A stretch of 64,000 nt of DNA from Bacteroidota bacterium (GCA_023386045.1 JAEWKK010000019.1:496001-560000); one strand, 5' to 3'; shown: positions 16,791 to 28,000, counted from the stretch's first letter. The notes: a model not told the origin generated them from the letters alone. Made by a program: numbers and translations.

Positions 16791-18011
16791 ATGAATACTT
16801 CAATGCAGCAATTAAACCAAATGATTGTAAAGCCAAAATCTAAAATTGATCATATAGAGGACTTCTTAAATGCTCGTTATGATCTGAGATACAATATAGT
16901 TACAACAAGAGTTGAATTTAAATCCAAAGAAAATCAAGCTTTTGAAGAACTATCTGAAATGGCTGCCAATTCCATGTATCTGGAAGCCCAAAGACATTTT
17001 CTTGGTTGTAAAGAGAGCGTGTTTTTTAGAATTTTAAATTCTGACTTCATTGAAGCATATGATCCCTTTAATGAGTATTTCAGCAATCTCCCCTGGGATG
17101 GGAAGGATTATATTTCAGATCTTGCTGGGACTGTAACAACAGAAAACCAGACTTTTTGGAAGTTTATTCTTAAAAAGTGGCTCGTTGCTGTAGTAGCTGG
17201 AGCTGTATCTGATAATCCTAACCATTCTGTTTTGGTTTTGAGTGGAGGTCAGGGTATGGGAAAAACCACCTGGTTGGAAAATCTTTTACCTAAGAGTTTA
17301 AAAGGATACATTCATAGTGGAAGCATAAATCCGCACCATACTGATACGCTGACCAACCTTTATGAAACACTCTTAATTAACCTGGATGAACTTGAAAACC
17401 TCAATTCGTATGAACAAGGAAACCTTAAGGAAGTGATCACAAAAAGAACCATCAGGCAAAGAAGGCCATATGCGCGTTTTCATACTACATACAAAAGAAG
17501 AGCTTCTTTTATGGGGTCCATAAACGACAGTGAATTTTTAACAGATGTGACTGGTAACAGACGATATTTGTGTTTTACTGCTCAGCATATAAAAGAAAAA
17601 CACGGGATCAACATGGATGATGTTTATGCCCAGGCATATCATCTTTTTAAAAATGGAGAAAATGGCGGACCTTTTAGATATTGGTTCAATGCCGAAGAAA
17701 TAAAGCAGATAGAAGCGCATAACGAAAACTACCGCAGAATTCCTATTGAAGAGGAATTAATTAACAAGTACTTTCTACCAACATCTGATGACTTACCTGA
17801 AGAGTTTATGACTCCAACAGAGATCTTGTATCATATAAATGATTATGAGGGAACTACAATGCTATATCCAGCCTCTTTAAAACGTATGGGACAGGTATTG
17901 CAGAAAAAAGGTTTTCGCAAAAAAAGCACTACTTCGAGCAAACCATATCGTGTTTTTAAAACTGATGCCAGGAAACGTTCTGCACATAATATCGGATTTC
18001 AGTATGAATAG
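16791..18011 (+). CDS. VapE-like P-loop ATPase (element replication / helicase-type protein)
   Basis: A 406-residue protein of the virulence-associated E family. Walker A is GGQGMGKTTWL (about residues 149-159), Walker B is LLINLDELENL, and a sensor-type FMGSINDSEFL-TDVTGNRRYLCF block follows, as in superfamily-3-like VapE proteins. The C-terminal 100 residues resemble the DUF3874 extension seen in Bacteroidota copies. These proteins accompany primase or replication functions in phage satellites and genomic islands. No separate primase domain is fused here. It follows the excisionase-like gene and probably supports replication after excision (inference). Confidence 0.85.
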   Translation: MNTSMQQLNQMIVKPKSKIDHIEDFLNARYDLRYNIVTTRVEFKSKENQAFEELSEMAANSMYLEAQRHFLGCKESVFFRILNSDFIEAYDPFNEYFSNLPWDGKDYISDLAGTVTTENQTFWKFILKKWLVAVVAGAVSDNPNHSVLVLSGGQGMGKTTWLENLLPKSLKGYIHSGSINPHHTDTLTNLYETLLINLDELENLNSYEQGNLKEVITKRTIRQRRPYARFHTTYKRRASFMGSINDSEFLTDVTGNRRYLCFTAQHIKEKHGINMDDVYAQAYHLFKNGENGGPFRYWFNAEEIKQIEAHNENYRRIPIEEELINKYFLPTSDDLPEEFMTPTEILYHINDYEGTTMLYPASLKRMGQVLQKKGFRKKSTTSSKPYRVFKTDARKRSAHNIGFQYE

Positions 18012-18604
18012 GAAATATAGGAAAGGGAGTTACTGCTTTATAAACACTACAAATAACATTGTGAAACATCCTTTCCTATGTTTCCTTACTATCTCTTATA
18101 AACACTAACAGTTACGACAAAGCATAGTTAGCCCTTTCAAGACGTATTAAGCCTTTATCATTAACTGCAAACCGTTCAACTGGCTCTCTGCAATCATTTC
18201 AATTCAGGATTTTTCCTCGTAGGTCTTGCCTTTCGGCTTTACCCTGGTCGCTGTTTTCTTCCACTGACCTACATATGTAGGTAACAGCACGGGAATCACC
18301 CTAAATTTTGCGCTTCTATTGGGGACAAGCTGAATAACTTTTATTGATATCTTGATGATATATTGAACTGTTATTCAGAAACCCAACTTCTGAAAGGTGC
18401 TCGGTCATCCTACTTTTGGACAGTACACACCTCTGGTCAACTTAATGTTGGAAGCTCTTACTGCCATGCCATACTAACTATGGAACCATGGACTCTTTGT
18501 AATACAAATATACAATAAACATTTAGTGTAATAAAATGATAAACAAATAATTATTAAAGTTTGATGGAGTTTTCTCAGATATTTTGTAAGCCAGGCTGAA
18601 TTTA
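18012..18604. other. 593-bp non-coding region with palindromes; candidate control or origin region
   Basis: No gene is visible. It contains a perfect 16-bp palindrome ACCTACATATGTAGGT (18267-18282) and an inverted repeat CTGAATAAC (18330-18338) / GTTATTCAG (18370-18378), around an AT-rich interior. Lying between the VapE-like gene and a divergent XRE repressor gene, it could hold an operator, origin or small RNA. No function is demonstrated. Confidence 0.4.
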
Positions 18605-18877
18605 TTAATCAAAGCCTTCACTAAAAAACTCATCCACTGAAAGGCCAAAAGCAGTAATGATTTTGATTAGTGTTGAAAAACGAATATCCTGTCCATTTTC
18701 ATAGCGGCCGAATTGAGCTCTTGAAATATTGTGTTCATAGGCAAAATATTCGTAGGAAGTATAACCGGCCTTTATTCTTAATTGTTTTATCCGGGCACCC
18801 AATTTCTTAAGCTGATCTTCAGAATTCAGCGCATATGGCACCAAATTTTTTTGCGGCCGTTTCCCTTTGGACTTCAT
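18605..18877 (-). CDS. XRE-family helix-turn-helix regulator
   Basis: A 90-residue protein with a Cro/C1-type domain: LGARIKQLRIKAGYTSYEYFAYE, recognition helix NISRAQFGRYENGQ, then FSTLIKIITAFGLSVDEFF. The N-terminus is a short basic extension (MKSKGKRPQKN) that could touch DNA. It is divergent from the membrane-protein gene to its right and faces the palindrome-rich region to its left, so it is a likely repressor of element genes. Confidence 0.88.
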   Translation of the reverse strand: MKSKGKRPQKNLVPYALNSEDQLKKLGARIKQLRIKAGYTSYEYFAYEHNISRAQFGRYENGQDIRFSTLIKIITAFGLSVDEFFSEGFD

Positions 18878-18968
18878 GGATTAAAAATCCATCATGCACT
18901 ACTCTTATGTTACCCTTTTAAAATAGGCTACTTATAAGTAGCTTTATTGATCACTTAAATCTTCAACA

Positions 18969-19670
18969 ATGACATTATTTGTAAAATATCAAAGGCTTAA
19001 GCCATGGCTTAAAAAAACCATTTTCTTTTATGTTCTTATCCACCTTGTAGCGATAATCAGCTTCTCTTTCTCGATCCATCCTGTCCTAAAATTTGAATCC
19101 TTAAATGCAAGGGAACAAGAACAGATAAGAAATGAATGGGATCAAAAGAAAGCAGAAGCCAGGTCAGAGAGGCATCAGAGAGAAAGATCTCAATGGGTTG
19201 AAAGAATTGCCTTTATTAAGAAGTATTCGGATGCTAATGTAGATATACCCATGGATAGGAATGATCCATATTTTTTGTATTACGCAAACAAGGCTTTAGA
19301 AAACGTAAAAAATGCCAGCAATGTTTCTAAAAGGGATATAATTGTATTGGTTAGCTTAAAGTCACTTATCGAAGATCCAAACTATGAATCTGGTTATGGA
19401 GAAACTACCTATATCCCAATTAATGATCCCGGATATCGAGTGAACGTAATTAATGAATACTTTTTATTAACGAACGATGATGCCAAACAAGGAAATTTCT
19501 GGCCATTTTCAAAATACAAATCAGAATCGTTTCAGGTTGGCGAATTCAACAAGTACACTTTTTTAGGAGTTTTTTCGGATTATGATTGGACTGAATTTAC
19601 AATATATATTATCCTACCGATTTTAGTTTTGTCGCTAATAAGGTTCTATAAGAAAGCTACGCAATCTTAA
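18969..19670 (+). CDS. Two-TM membrane protein, unknown function
   Basis: A 233-residue protein with an N-terminal TM helix (about 19-37), a charged, helical extracytoplasmic domain (REQEQIRNEWDQKKAEARSE) and a C-terminal TM helix (about 208-226) followed by a short basic tail. No family is recognised. It lies alone between the XRE gene and the defence-like island, with 350 bp of non-coding DNA after it. It might be an accessory to the island or ordinary element cargo. Confidence 0.55.
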   Translation: MTLFVKYQRLKPWLKKTIFFYVLIHLVAIISFSFSIHPVLKFESLNAREQEQIRNEWDQKKAEARSERHQRERSQWVERIAFIKKYSDANVDIPMDRNDPYFLYYANKALENVKNASNVSKRDIIVLVSLKSLIEDPNYESGYGETTYIPINDPGYRVNVINEYFLLTNDDAKQGNFWPFSKYKSESFQVGEFNKYTFLGVFSDYDWTEFTIYIILPILVLSLIRFYKKATQS

Positions 19671-19680
19671 TCCGTGTTCA

Positions 19681-19748
19681 GGACTGTAATCTTTAAATCC
19701 TGATCATCAATTATTTGAAGTCTTTGTGTGTCAAATTTGCGTCGCAGA
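19681..19748. repeat. Imperfect repeat of 34669-34728, with arm-site-like pair
   Basis: CTGTAATCTTTAA ... AATTATTTG ... GTGTCAAATTTGCGTCGC resembles, in order and orientation, CTGTAATCTTTAA ... AATAATTTG ... GTGTCAAGTTTGTGTCTCGC near 34.7 kb. Its last part looks like two tandem GTGTC(AAA) words separated by TTT, similar in layout to the paired CGTGCAAA integrase sites. The rest of the gap 19671-20021 shows nothing else. Confidence 0.4.
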
Positions 19749-20021
19749 AAAAAGAACGTGCCGGAAAGTGTGCCGATTTTTCACTTTTTCACAGTTTCTA
19801 CCTGTCAAAACAAAGATAACAATTTCTGACATCGGGTAGGGGAGAAAATAGATATTATAGCCCAATATCTAACATAGATCTCAGTCCTTAATTGCCGCAG
19901 AGCAATTTGTTCTGATTCTACTTTTTAGCAGAACTGAATAACAAACAAAAAGTTGGGAATATATTCGTCGCCCCGCAATTGACAATGCATTATTGTACGT
20001 TCGCCCTTTTGTCGTTACCAT

Positions 20022-23000
20022 TTAAAAAGGGCTTAATCCTTCGATGTCATCAATTCCATAATTAAAGCGATGGTTTAGAAAGTCTCGAATGGCCGGGAAG
20101 TTAGGAAAACTTGCAAGATTCTCAAGGCCCCAAGTCTTCATGACAAGATATCCTGTATGATTTAGCTGCAGCTCGAACTCTTGCCCATTGAAGTATTCTA
20201 AAGGAAATTGCACATAGTTTACGCTCTCATCATCTCGCCTAATTTTTTGAAACTCGCTTTCGAAAGCACGGCGTCGTCTTTCTTCATCGGGAAATGATTG
20301 TTCTCTGATTGGAAGACTGGCTTTGTACGACAATATATGATTATACATGGCCATTAATATCTGCCAATCAAGCCAACCTTTATTTCGCAAATCACCAATC
20401 CATTTTTCGTACCCTAAATCTTTCTTAAGATGCTCTATTGTTAAATACGCTCCTTTCAAAGCATTTTCATATCTACCTTTTATCTGAGCTAAAGAAGCCT
20501 CTTTTGAATAATAGGAACTTAAATCCGCATTCCAAGCCAATGGAATCGCTTCGCCAATTTCAATAGGTATGGTTTCTTTTTTAAATACATGCCGTTGTGA
20601 TTCTTCGAATGACTCCTTACTAAAAAGTCCCCTGTAAATTCTTTGGAATATCGAACCAACCATCGCTTTATGATCTAAGCCGCCATGTTTTAGTAAGTCC
20701 ATCACAATTTTTTCTACATCTTCATCTTTAAGCATACTAACATCACGCAATAGCATCCTGGCAGTAACTGTCAATGACCCCATCTGGTACTTTTGTTCAA
20801 ATTCATCTGAGGATTCTGTTATTTTAGTAAACAATTTCCATTTGAAATTATTGTTGGATGGTAACTGTTCAGGTTGTTTGACGCCATCTATTATCACCAG
20901 TTCAATTTCTATATGAGTTTTTATACAATGTAAATCGGTATTAGTCGACGCCAGCTCAACCAGCAAAATCTGCATGAATGTGGCTAATTCCTCACCAACC
21001 GAACAGTATTCCCAAGTGTTTGGAAAAGTTATTGACCACACACTGCCAAATGCTTTCCACTCAATTGTTCTCGTAGAACCAATATCGTTTATAGGAGAGG
21101 CATCGCATAACCGGCTTACTAATTCTGTCAATGATTCTTCATCCAATTGTTTTTCGAAGATCTGTTGAAGAGGTTTTAAATATTCTGTATAGATGGGACC
21201 CATGATCTGCTTATGGAATTCAATGAAACCTGATAATTGCGGGGTAATCTTTGGAGCTATAGATATTATTCCCGCAACGTTCATAAATGTCTTTTTCAGA
21301 ATATCATCTGGCTCATCAATTCCTTTTTTCTCCCACTCCAATCGTGAGCGAACATAATACCTAAAACTATCCAACGCACTAATCCAAGACCCTTGTTTGA
21401 AGTCTGCGTCACACATTAGTCCAAATGCAGCGGTCATACGAGGTATGTATTGCTCTGGATTTGTATGCACACAAAACCAAACAGCACTCAATGCATAATA
21501 CTTCGCAGCAAAATTCATGTGAAAAGCGCTATATACCTGTGAAATATTTAACAATGATAATAAGTACCCTTGCTCAGTACCTGCTTTGAACCAAAGTTCT
21601 TTTGCCTTGTGCAAGTAGGATAAGGCGGTACCCAACTGCACAGGATCTTCAGATTCAAGATATTTAATTGCTCTATCACGATAAACCTTTGCCGTCGCAT
21701 GAGCACCACCTCGATCATTTACATGAGGCATGATTTGATCACTTAGTTCTTCTAAACGGCGTACTTTATTGCTATCCATTTTTAGCTGGATGTAAATCTT
21801 AATTATCTGGTTTATCCTGTCAGATAATCTTGAAACATTATAAAGCGGAGAATGTGAAATCAATTTTAAGACCTCACCATAAGTTTCAAAGACTTTATCC
21901 ATGTCTGGTTCTTTTCCGTCTATTCTCAGTGGATGAGCGAGGTATTCTGCTTTTAATTCCAACCAGTAACATTTTTGAGCAGGATCAGCAGCCGCCTCGA
22001 CTTCTTTTTGAATTGTTTCACCAATAGCCTTTAACCAGTCATTAGTTTCCTCCATCGGTACATCACATTTGTCCATAGTAATTGAAGCACGAACGATTTG
22101 CAATAAACTGAAATGATCCTCAACTGAATCATGATCATTAAATTTTCCAATTTTTGAGAAATACTCCCGAATCAGATTGGCATGGTTGACAAGGGTTCCA
22201 TTTGGTATTTTAAACCACTTGGGTCGTAGTGAAAGCCAGAGCAATTCATAAATCGCTGTTTGGCGATATTTATCAGGTGTGTCAGCATGACTTATGTATA
22301 GCGAGAGCAGATTCAACCAAAGCACAGAATGTTCTTCGAGGTAGGTGGAAACTCTGCAATAATTTGCACTATTCAGCACTTCTAGGAATTCACCAAGTCT
22401 GAAATACTTGATTTCTGCTACACCTGACCAAGCTTGAAACGCTATGCTATATTGCTGATCTGCTTCATTTCCCAAGTCAAGCAAGAGTTCATCCATACGT
22501 TGGAGGGTTAAGCATCTTTCCCCTGAATCTTGTTGGAAAATTTTTTCAGATACTTCGTAGTATAGAGCTGTGAATGCTAGTTCCGATTGGTTTTTTGAGG
22601 CTGGGAATGGAAGTGATTTGATAAGGTTTTTGATTGAATCGTTGACTTTTTCGATTGCATCGTTGGGAGATTCTTTATTAAAAATCCACTTTATGCTCTT
22701 TGCAAAATCTTTCCATACTGCTTCAGGCATATTTGCAAATTCAAGTTCTGCAACTTGAGCAAGCGATTTATCCACTTTGATCAATTCTGGAAGTCTTTCT
22801 TGTACAAATTCAGTTACAATGGACTTTAATTTTGCTGCACATCTTTTCAAAAGATCGCCTTCCAATTGTCCTGTATTACCAGCCCATTCAGTTAGTAGCT
22901 CGCTATCATTCCCGCCGTATTTACCTGCTATTGCAGTATTCGTTTCAAAAACAAATTCGATTTCATCAAATTTATATTCCCCTTTAACAAAAAGCGAGAA

Positions 23001-23270
23001 AAAGTTGGTAATAGCCTTTAGTACCTCATTGCTTTGAAAACTGAAGTTTTTTGAACCGTATAATTTTAGTTGGGTGAATTTTGATTTACCCTGTTGGATG
23101 TTTTGTTGGAATAGATCATCCTCATATTCACAGTAGATATTCTCGTCGATACCATTTACTTTATTGGACAACCAAATCTCCAAAGAGCGAAGCTTCTGAT
23201 ATTCGTATCCTTTTAGTGTTTCATCAGCATCGGTCTCACGGCTGAATACAGATAGTTTTGATAATGACAT
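20022..23270 (-). CDS. Cap4/DUF4297-like nuclease fused to a long helical-repeat body (putative antiviral effector)
   Basis: A 1082-residue protein. Residues about 20-120 fit a PD-(D/E)XK fold of the DUF4297/Cap4 type: GYEYQKLRSLEIW (Glu31), CEYEDDLF (Asp51/Asp52), FTQLKLY (Gln67-x-Lys69), then EFVFETNTAIAGKYGG. About 900 mostly helical residues follow; around 540-640 they show TPR-like pairing (TALSYLHKAKELWFKAG ... AKYYALSAVWF). No Walker A or cyclase motif is present, so this is not a STAND ATPase or a standard Cap4, which is about half the size. It probably cuts DNA when its sensor body is triggered (inference). It is divergent from the HEPN-like gene and sits beside a giant STAND protein with a similar nuclease head. 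Confidence 0.65.
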   Translation of the reverse strand: MSLSKLSVFSRETDADETLKGYEYQKLRSLEIWLSNKVNGIDENIYCEYEDDLFQQNIQQGKSKFTQLKLYGSKNFSFQSNEVLKAITNFFSLFVKGEYKFDEIEFVFETNTAIAGKYGGNDSELLTEWAGNTGQLEGDLLKRCAAKLKSIVTEFVQERLPELIKVDKSLAQVAELEFANMPEAVWKDFAKSIKWIFNKESPNDAIEKVNDSIKNLIKSLPFPASKNQSELAFTALYYEVSEKIFQQDSGERCLTLQRMDELLLDLGNEADQQYSIAFQAWSGVAEIKYFRLGEFLEVLNSANYCRVSTYLEEHSVLWLNLLSLYISHADTPDKYRQTAIYELLWLSLRPKWFKIPNGTLVNHANLIREYFSKIGKFNDHDSVEDHFSLLQIVRASITMDKCDVPMEETNDWLKAIGETIQKEVEAAADPAQKCYWLELKAEYLAHPLRIDGKEPDMDKVFETYGEVLKLISHSPLYNVSRLSDRINQIIKIYIQLKMDSNKVRRLEELSDQIMPHVNDRGGAHATAKVYRDRAIKYLESEDPVQLGTALSYLHKAKELWFKAGTEQGYLLSLLNISQVYSAFHMNFAAKYYALSAVWFCVHTNPEQYIPRMTAAFGLMCDADFKQGSWISALDSFRYYVRSRLEWEKKGIDEPDDILKKTFMNVAGIISIAPKITPQLSGFIEFHKQIMGPIYTEYLKPLQQIFEKQLDEESLTELVSRLCDASPINDIGSTRTIEWKAFGSVWSITFPNTWEYCSVGEELATFMQILLVELASTNTDLHCIKTHIEIELVIIDGVKQPEQLPSNNNFKWKLFTKITESSDEFEQKYQMGSLTVTARMLLRDVSMLKDEDVEKIVMDLLKHGGLDHKAMVGSIFQRIYRGLFSKESFEESQRHVFKKETIPIEIGEAIPLAWNADLSSYYSKEASLAQIKGRYENALKGAYLTIEHLKKDLGYEKWIGDLRNKGWLDWQILMAMYNHILSYKASLPIREQSFPDEERRRRAFESEFQKIRRDDESVNYVQFPLEYFNGQEFELQLNHTGYLVMKTWGLENLASFPNFPAIRDFLNHRFNYGIDDIEGLSPF

Positions 23271-23991
23271 TTTTTATTTTGTATTTAGTTAGATTAAAAC
23301 TTAGGGTTGAATAATTTTGGGTGGTGATTTGAGTATTCATTAATTGATTTTTAGTAGGATGCTCATTGGGCGACGTAATGTTCAGGGTTTGCCGATGTGC
23401 TGGCATTAGTATACTGTCTGTTTGGTAAATTATTTAAAAGCCTAATAAAGAACAAATATTGAATGATAATTCGTCAGCCGGTATATTGGCAAGCCAACTG
23501 TTGGATAAACGCAATTGTTAGCAACTCCAAAATTTGCAAGTTGTTGAGTCCCATTTGAAGTTGATTGCGTAATAAATATTGTCCATTGCGGCAATCGTCC
23601 ATCCCAATTAACAGATTCCGTGTCTTAGACTGGATTCCTAAAAAGAGATTTTTAAGTAGCTTTTTATAAAAGCATGTCAATTTGTTGTGATGAAAACTGA
23701 TTTGCTTAAGTCAGGTTTGAATACGATTTCACTTTCTACCTATCGCAACAGATAATGACAATAATAAAAATGCATTCCGTTGAAACACAGAAAACAGAAA
23801 CTGAGCTACATCGAAGTTTGATATACTTAAGCACTAAAAAATCAACATTAATTTCTAGCCTGGTTGGAGTTGGAGGATGAACGAATGATATACAGCAGCA
23901 CGAATCTGGCGTTATGATTTCAACCGAAAGGAGAGTTATAGTTTAATTAGATTTGTTCTTAAATCACTTTTGTAAATAAAATATTGAATGT
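23271..23991. other. Divergent intergenic region of the defence-like island
   Basis: The 721 bp between the start codons of the nuclease-repeat gene (minus) and the HEPN-like gene (plus) must hold the promoters of both. Short open frames are present, but none has a plausible start and domain. No strong palindrome or terminator was seen. Confidence 0.4.
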
Positions 23992-24900
23992 ATGTTATTA
24001 GAGTCCTTCAGACATGATCCCGTTGGGACTTTGATTTTTACGATTAAGACCAGAGCATCCAATGCTTCAGTTCAAGGGACTTATGTAGATTATGCATTCA
24101 GAGCTTTTTATCTGACCATGCAGGATATAGAAGAACTGGAGTTGGCAAAGGGAGACTTGGTACCGGATGGAAGGAATTCTATAGTTGCAGCATCACTCTG
24201 GTTTCTTTGTCTGGAATCGTATATTAATTTGCTACTAAAATTATCCTGTTTCAACAGCAACACGCATTTTGAAGAGTACAAGTCTAAAAAGATTACCGAA
24301 AAGCTTTCTTGCTTGCTTGAACTATTGAAGATTGACAGTTTAGAAATAAAAAAAACTGGACTTTATAACCGTCTTAATGAATTCGCTGTTTTCAGAAATG
24401 AAGTTTTTCATGATCGGAACGTTGGCAAAACCGTTCAATTCAATAAGACCGTGTTTTCAGAAATTCCAGTGAATTGCAATTTAGTAGATGTATTGCAGGG
24501 CTTTTTGATATTTCTCGAAGTAGCAAATTTGTTCAGGTATTCGATATCTGGTCTGGACACGATGCCAGATATTTTCATTCATGCGAATGGCAAAGCATTT
24601 TATAAAAAATTGGATTTCCTCTTTTGTATTTTGCTGAAACCTTCATTTGAAGAGGTCTTGAAAAAGCACGGGCTCAAAACCAATTTGAATTTAAATTTTC
24701 AAATTTTGAAACCGTTTGTGAGCGAACTATTTGATAAGAACCATATTACGGCATCTATTGTGGTAAATTCCCCCAAACAATTCTATTATCAATTAAATCC
24801 CGCTAAAACAAGTATTTGCAAAGAGCTTCTTTCAAAATTGGTTGATGCTGAAAATATTTCTCCGGAAAAATTTGGTATAGGTAAATATATTGTCTCTTAG
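23992..24900 (+). CDS. HEPN-like protein (putative RNase), unknown family
   Basis: A 302-residue protein of unrecognised family. Its N-terminal half has the pattern of HEPN domains: a helix with a conserved-looking acidic residue (LWFLCLESYINLLL, Glu75), a second helix (LSCLLELLKI) and the motif VFRNEVFHDRN, giving Arg135-x4-His140, the R-x4-6-H signature of HEPN ribonucleases. The C-terminal half (about 190-302) is a separate alpha/beta region ending in FGIGKYIVS with no clear relative. It lies between two nuclease-headed giants and is divergent from the first and same-strand with the second. A toxin-like RNase or a structural partner are both possible. Confidence 0.5.
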   Translation: MLLESFRHDPVGTLIFTIKTRASNASVQGTYVDYAFRAFYLTMQDIEELELAKGDLVPDGRNSIVAASLWFLCLESYINLLLKLSCFNSNTHFEEYKSKKITEKLSCLLELLKIDSLEIKKTGLYNRLNEFAVFRNEVFHDRNVGKTVQFNKTVFSEIPVNCNLVDVLQGFLIFLEVANLFRYSISGLDTMPDIFIHANGKAFYKKLDFLFCILLKPSFEEVLKKHGLKTNLNLNFQILKPFVSELFDKNHITASIVVNSPKQFYYQLNPAKTSICKELLSKLVDAENISPEKFGIGKYIVS

Positions 24901-25076
24901 TTTGGGGTTGCGAATTCTGCGTGTGGCTATTTAAATCCTAAGAGTTGCGTGTCAGATGACTCTTTTGAATGAAAAAAAATTATGTACTACGGAGTTAGTT
25001 TTTCAATGCGCGTTCTCAAAAGAAAGTGAAACGGCTAAGAATTTATCTAAAAACAATATCTCATATATTTTTATGT

Positions 25077-28000
25077 ATGCAAAGAGTTAATCCAAATAGT
25101 TCAATCAGAAGAGGCTATAGTTTTGAAGACCTTTTTGTATTAAAGATTTATGCGGACTGGTTAAAAAGTCCAGATAAATTCTACGAAGTTCAGATTCAAT
25201 ATGTACCTGACGAGTTGAATATGAAACGATTCTCTATTGACGATGTTGTAGTTATCGATCAGAACGGAAACTATTTTTTTCATCAATTAAAATATAAACA
25301 GCACCCAAACCGGGATCTTTGGAGCTTTGACGAACTTATTAATAAAGGGTTAATAAAATGGATTGAGTCATTTGAAGCAACTGGCAAACTTTCAGGGTGT
25401 AAGGGTTATTTAGTCACAAATGGTCATCCGGCAGAAGACGTGGGAGCTTGCATGGTGGGATCACGATTGGAATATTCCAAGCTTGGCACTTTATATCCAA
25501 ATGTCCTGACCAAATTAAAACGAACCTTAGCAGTAAAAACGATCAAATCTTTTTTCTCAAACTTTCATTTTGAATTCTCTTTTCCCGATTTAAATCAGTT
25601 TGAAAGGGAAATAAGGAATCAATACTATTATGATCTTAAAGCAACAAAAAACGGTGTTGACAGCCTTCTCCTTCACATAGCCAAAGAAGGTTCGGAACCG
25701 TATCCGCAGTCGCTAACATTACATGAAATAAGAGAGCTATTGTCGTGGGACCGCCCAAGGCCCCTGAACCAAAACTTTGAAGTACCCTCAGATTTTGAGT
25801 TTTTTGATAAAAGTACCCATGAAGCCATCGTTAAAAATTTAGCAGATCCCAAGGGTGGTATTCAGGTAATCATTGGAAAGCCAGGAACGGGTAAGAGCAC
25901 CTATCTGTCAAAATTATATCAACTATTGAAGAATCGAGGAATTCCCATAGCAAGGCATCATTATCACTTAAACCCAAAAGATACCTCATTTCGTGAACGA
26001 TTAAATTCTGAAAGGGTTAAGGAGGCTCTCAGGGCGGAATTTAAAAAGGAAAAAGAAGAGATTCTTGGCGTACTAAGTTATCAAAACACAGAACATATTC
26101 CCTTAAATGAATTTATTGAAAAAATAGCGGCCTATTACGCGAAAAAAGAGAAATGTTTCGCGTTGATTGTTGACGGACTTGATCACGTTTTGAGAGAAGG
26201 GAAAAGCGCTGATGATTTAAGAGAGTTTTTAAATGAGATACTTTATCCTCAAAAGGGATTTTACATTTTGATTGGCACTCAGGAAATGGCGGTGCCCTAT
26301 CTGCCAAATGTCATATACCAGTACTGTTCAAAAGAAAATTGGATAGAGATTAAAGGGCTGAGTAGAAAGGCGGTTGAAAAAATTGTGCTGAAGCATAAGG
26401 CAGAATTAAACTTACACGAAGACAAAGAAACCATTCATAAAATCATTCGGAAAGTTTTTGAAAAGACGGCAGGCAACCCACTTCATTTGAGATATGTCTT
26501 GACGCAACTTGTTGTACGCGGAGGCGCTTCTGACATAGAGGCAATAGAGGCGATCTTACCTTACAAAAAGGAGATTAAAGACTACTATGAGGATTTATGG
26601 AGGCAACTTTCTCCTGTTGCCAAATCGATTTGTTTTGGTATTGCTTTTTTAGATTTCAGACTTCAGGAAGAAGAACTTCTAGATCTCGCAAGATATTTTA
26701 CTCCCTATCCTGCTGAAATTTATTTAGGGTATAACCAGATTAGACATTTAATTAAAAATGATCTTTTTGGAATTTCAGTGTATCACAACAGTTTCATGGT
26801 ATTTCTTTTGAATCATGAGGAACTGTTACTTCAGAAAAAAGCAATTTATGTTCAGATCAGGGACTGGCTCAAGAGTTCTTCGAATGAAGATTTGAAATGG
26901 TCTGAAATACCTAAGATTGAATACTATCTTGGTAATGATAAGCCATTAATGGAACTAAATAGGGAGTGGGTAATCAATAATTTTATTGCTTGTCGCGACG
27001 AACATCAAATTGAAAAGTTGCTGCACCTGGCTGCAGAAGCAGCATTTCTTAAAAGCGACTATAAAAACGTTATTCAATTTAGAATTTTAGAAAACTATTT
27101 CGCAAACCGGCGTTATAATTTATTTGAAACTCTCCAAAAGATTTGGGTAACTGCATTTGGTTTGAATGAAAGAGCATTTGCACGTGTGCCTGAGTTTAGC
27201 AAGTTTAACCATTATCAGTTAAAGGAGATCTTACTCACGCTTTTGAGGACGGGAAAGGTATTTTTAGTCCCCGACGAGGTCATTGATCGTTTCAACGACT
27301 TTCTCCATGATAACGACTATGAACAAAATGAAGTTATTAAAACATGGATAGAAATATTAGCTGCCTTTGAATCCAAGGGTACGAAAGATGCTTATGATTT
27401 TATTGTGCAGGGTAGGAGGGAGAAATTTGCGCCAGGTTATTTCGCCCACTATTGCGCCTCGCTGGTAAGAGAGGGAAATCGTAGTAGGATTGAAGAGGTG
27501 CTCAAAACACAATTACATTGGAATGAGAAATTAGTTATTGCAGAAGAACTTGCCATCGGCGACTTGTTAAATAAATCCTTTTCGTGGAAAAAGCAACTGG
27601 AAAAATTTGTTCCGATAGGTAAAAGACAAGGACTTGTTCAATTTTATTTTATTGTTTCAGGGAGTGTTGTAAGCAGTAATAATAAACTTCCCTCCAGTTC
27701 GCTCTTTCCTGAAAAGGTAGACCTCCACTCTCGTGCGATTGAGCAAATATCTTTATATGAGGAAACATTTTTCAACGGTTTGTTTTTGGTCTTGAACGGA
27801 CAGAATAAAATTGTAAAGGCTTGGATTAGCCAAGCAGAAAAAAGATGGCCAGTTGAGTTGATGACTGTAGGCTTGCAGGTATCAACTTATCTGGGTTCCT
27901 GTATTTTGGAAAAGCAACGATGTGACATTGTACAGGTCTTGAGTTTTTTTGACAGTCTTGAAATGCTGGACTATTATGACGATCATGACATCTACGAGCT

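Noticed and set aside
23474..23680. 68-aa minus-strand frame in the divergent intergenic region
   Set aside because: No recognisable domain or convincing start, and it lies where promoters of two divergent genes must be.
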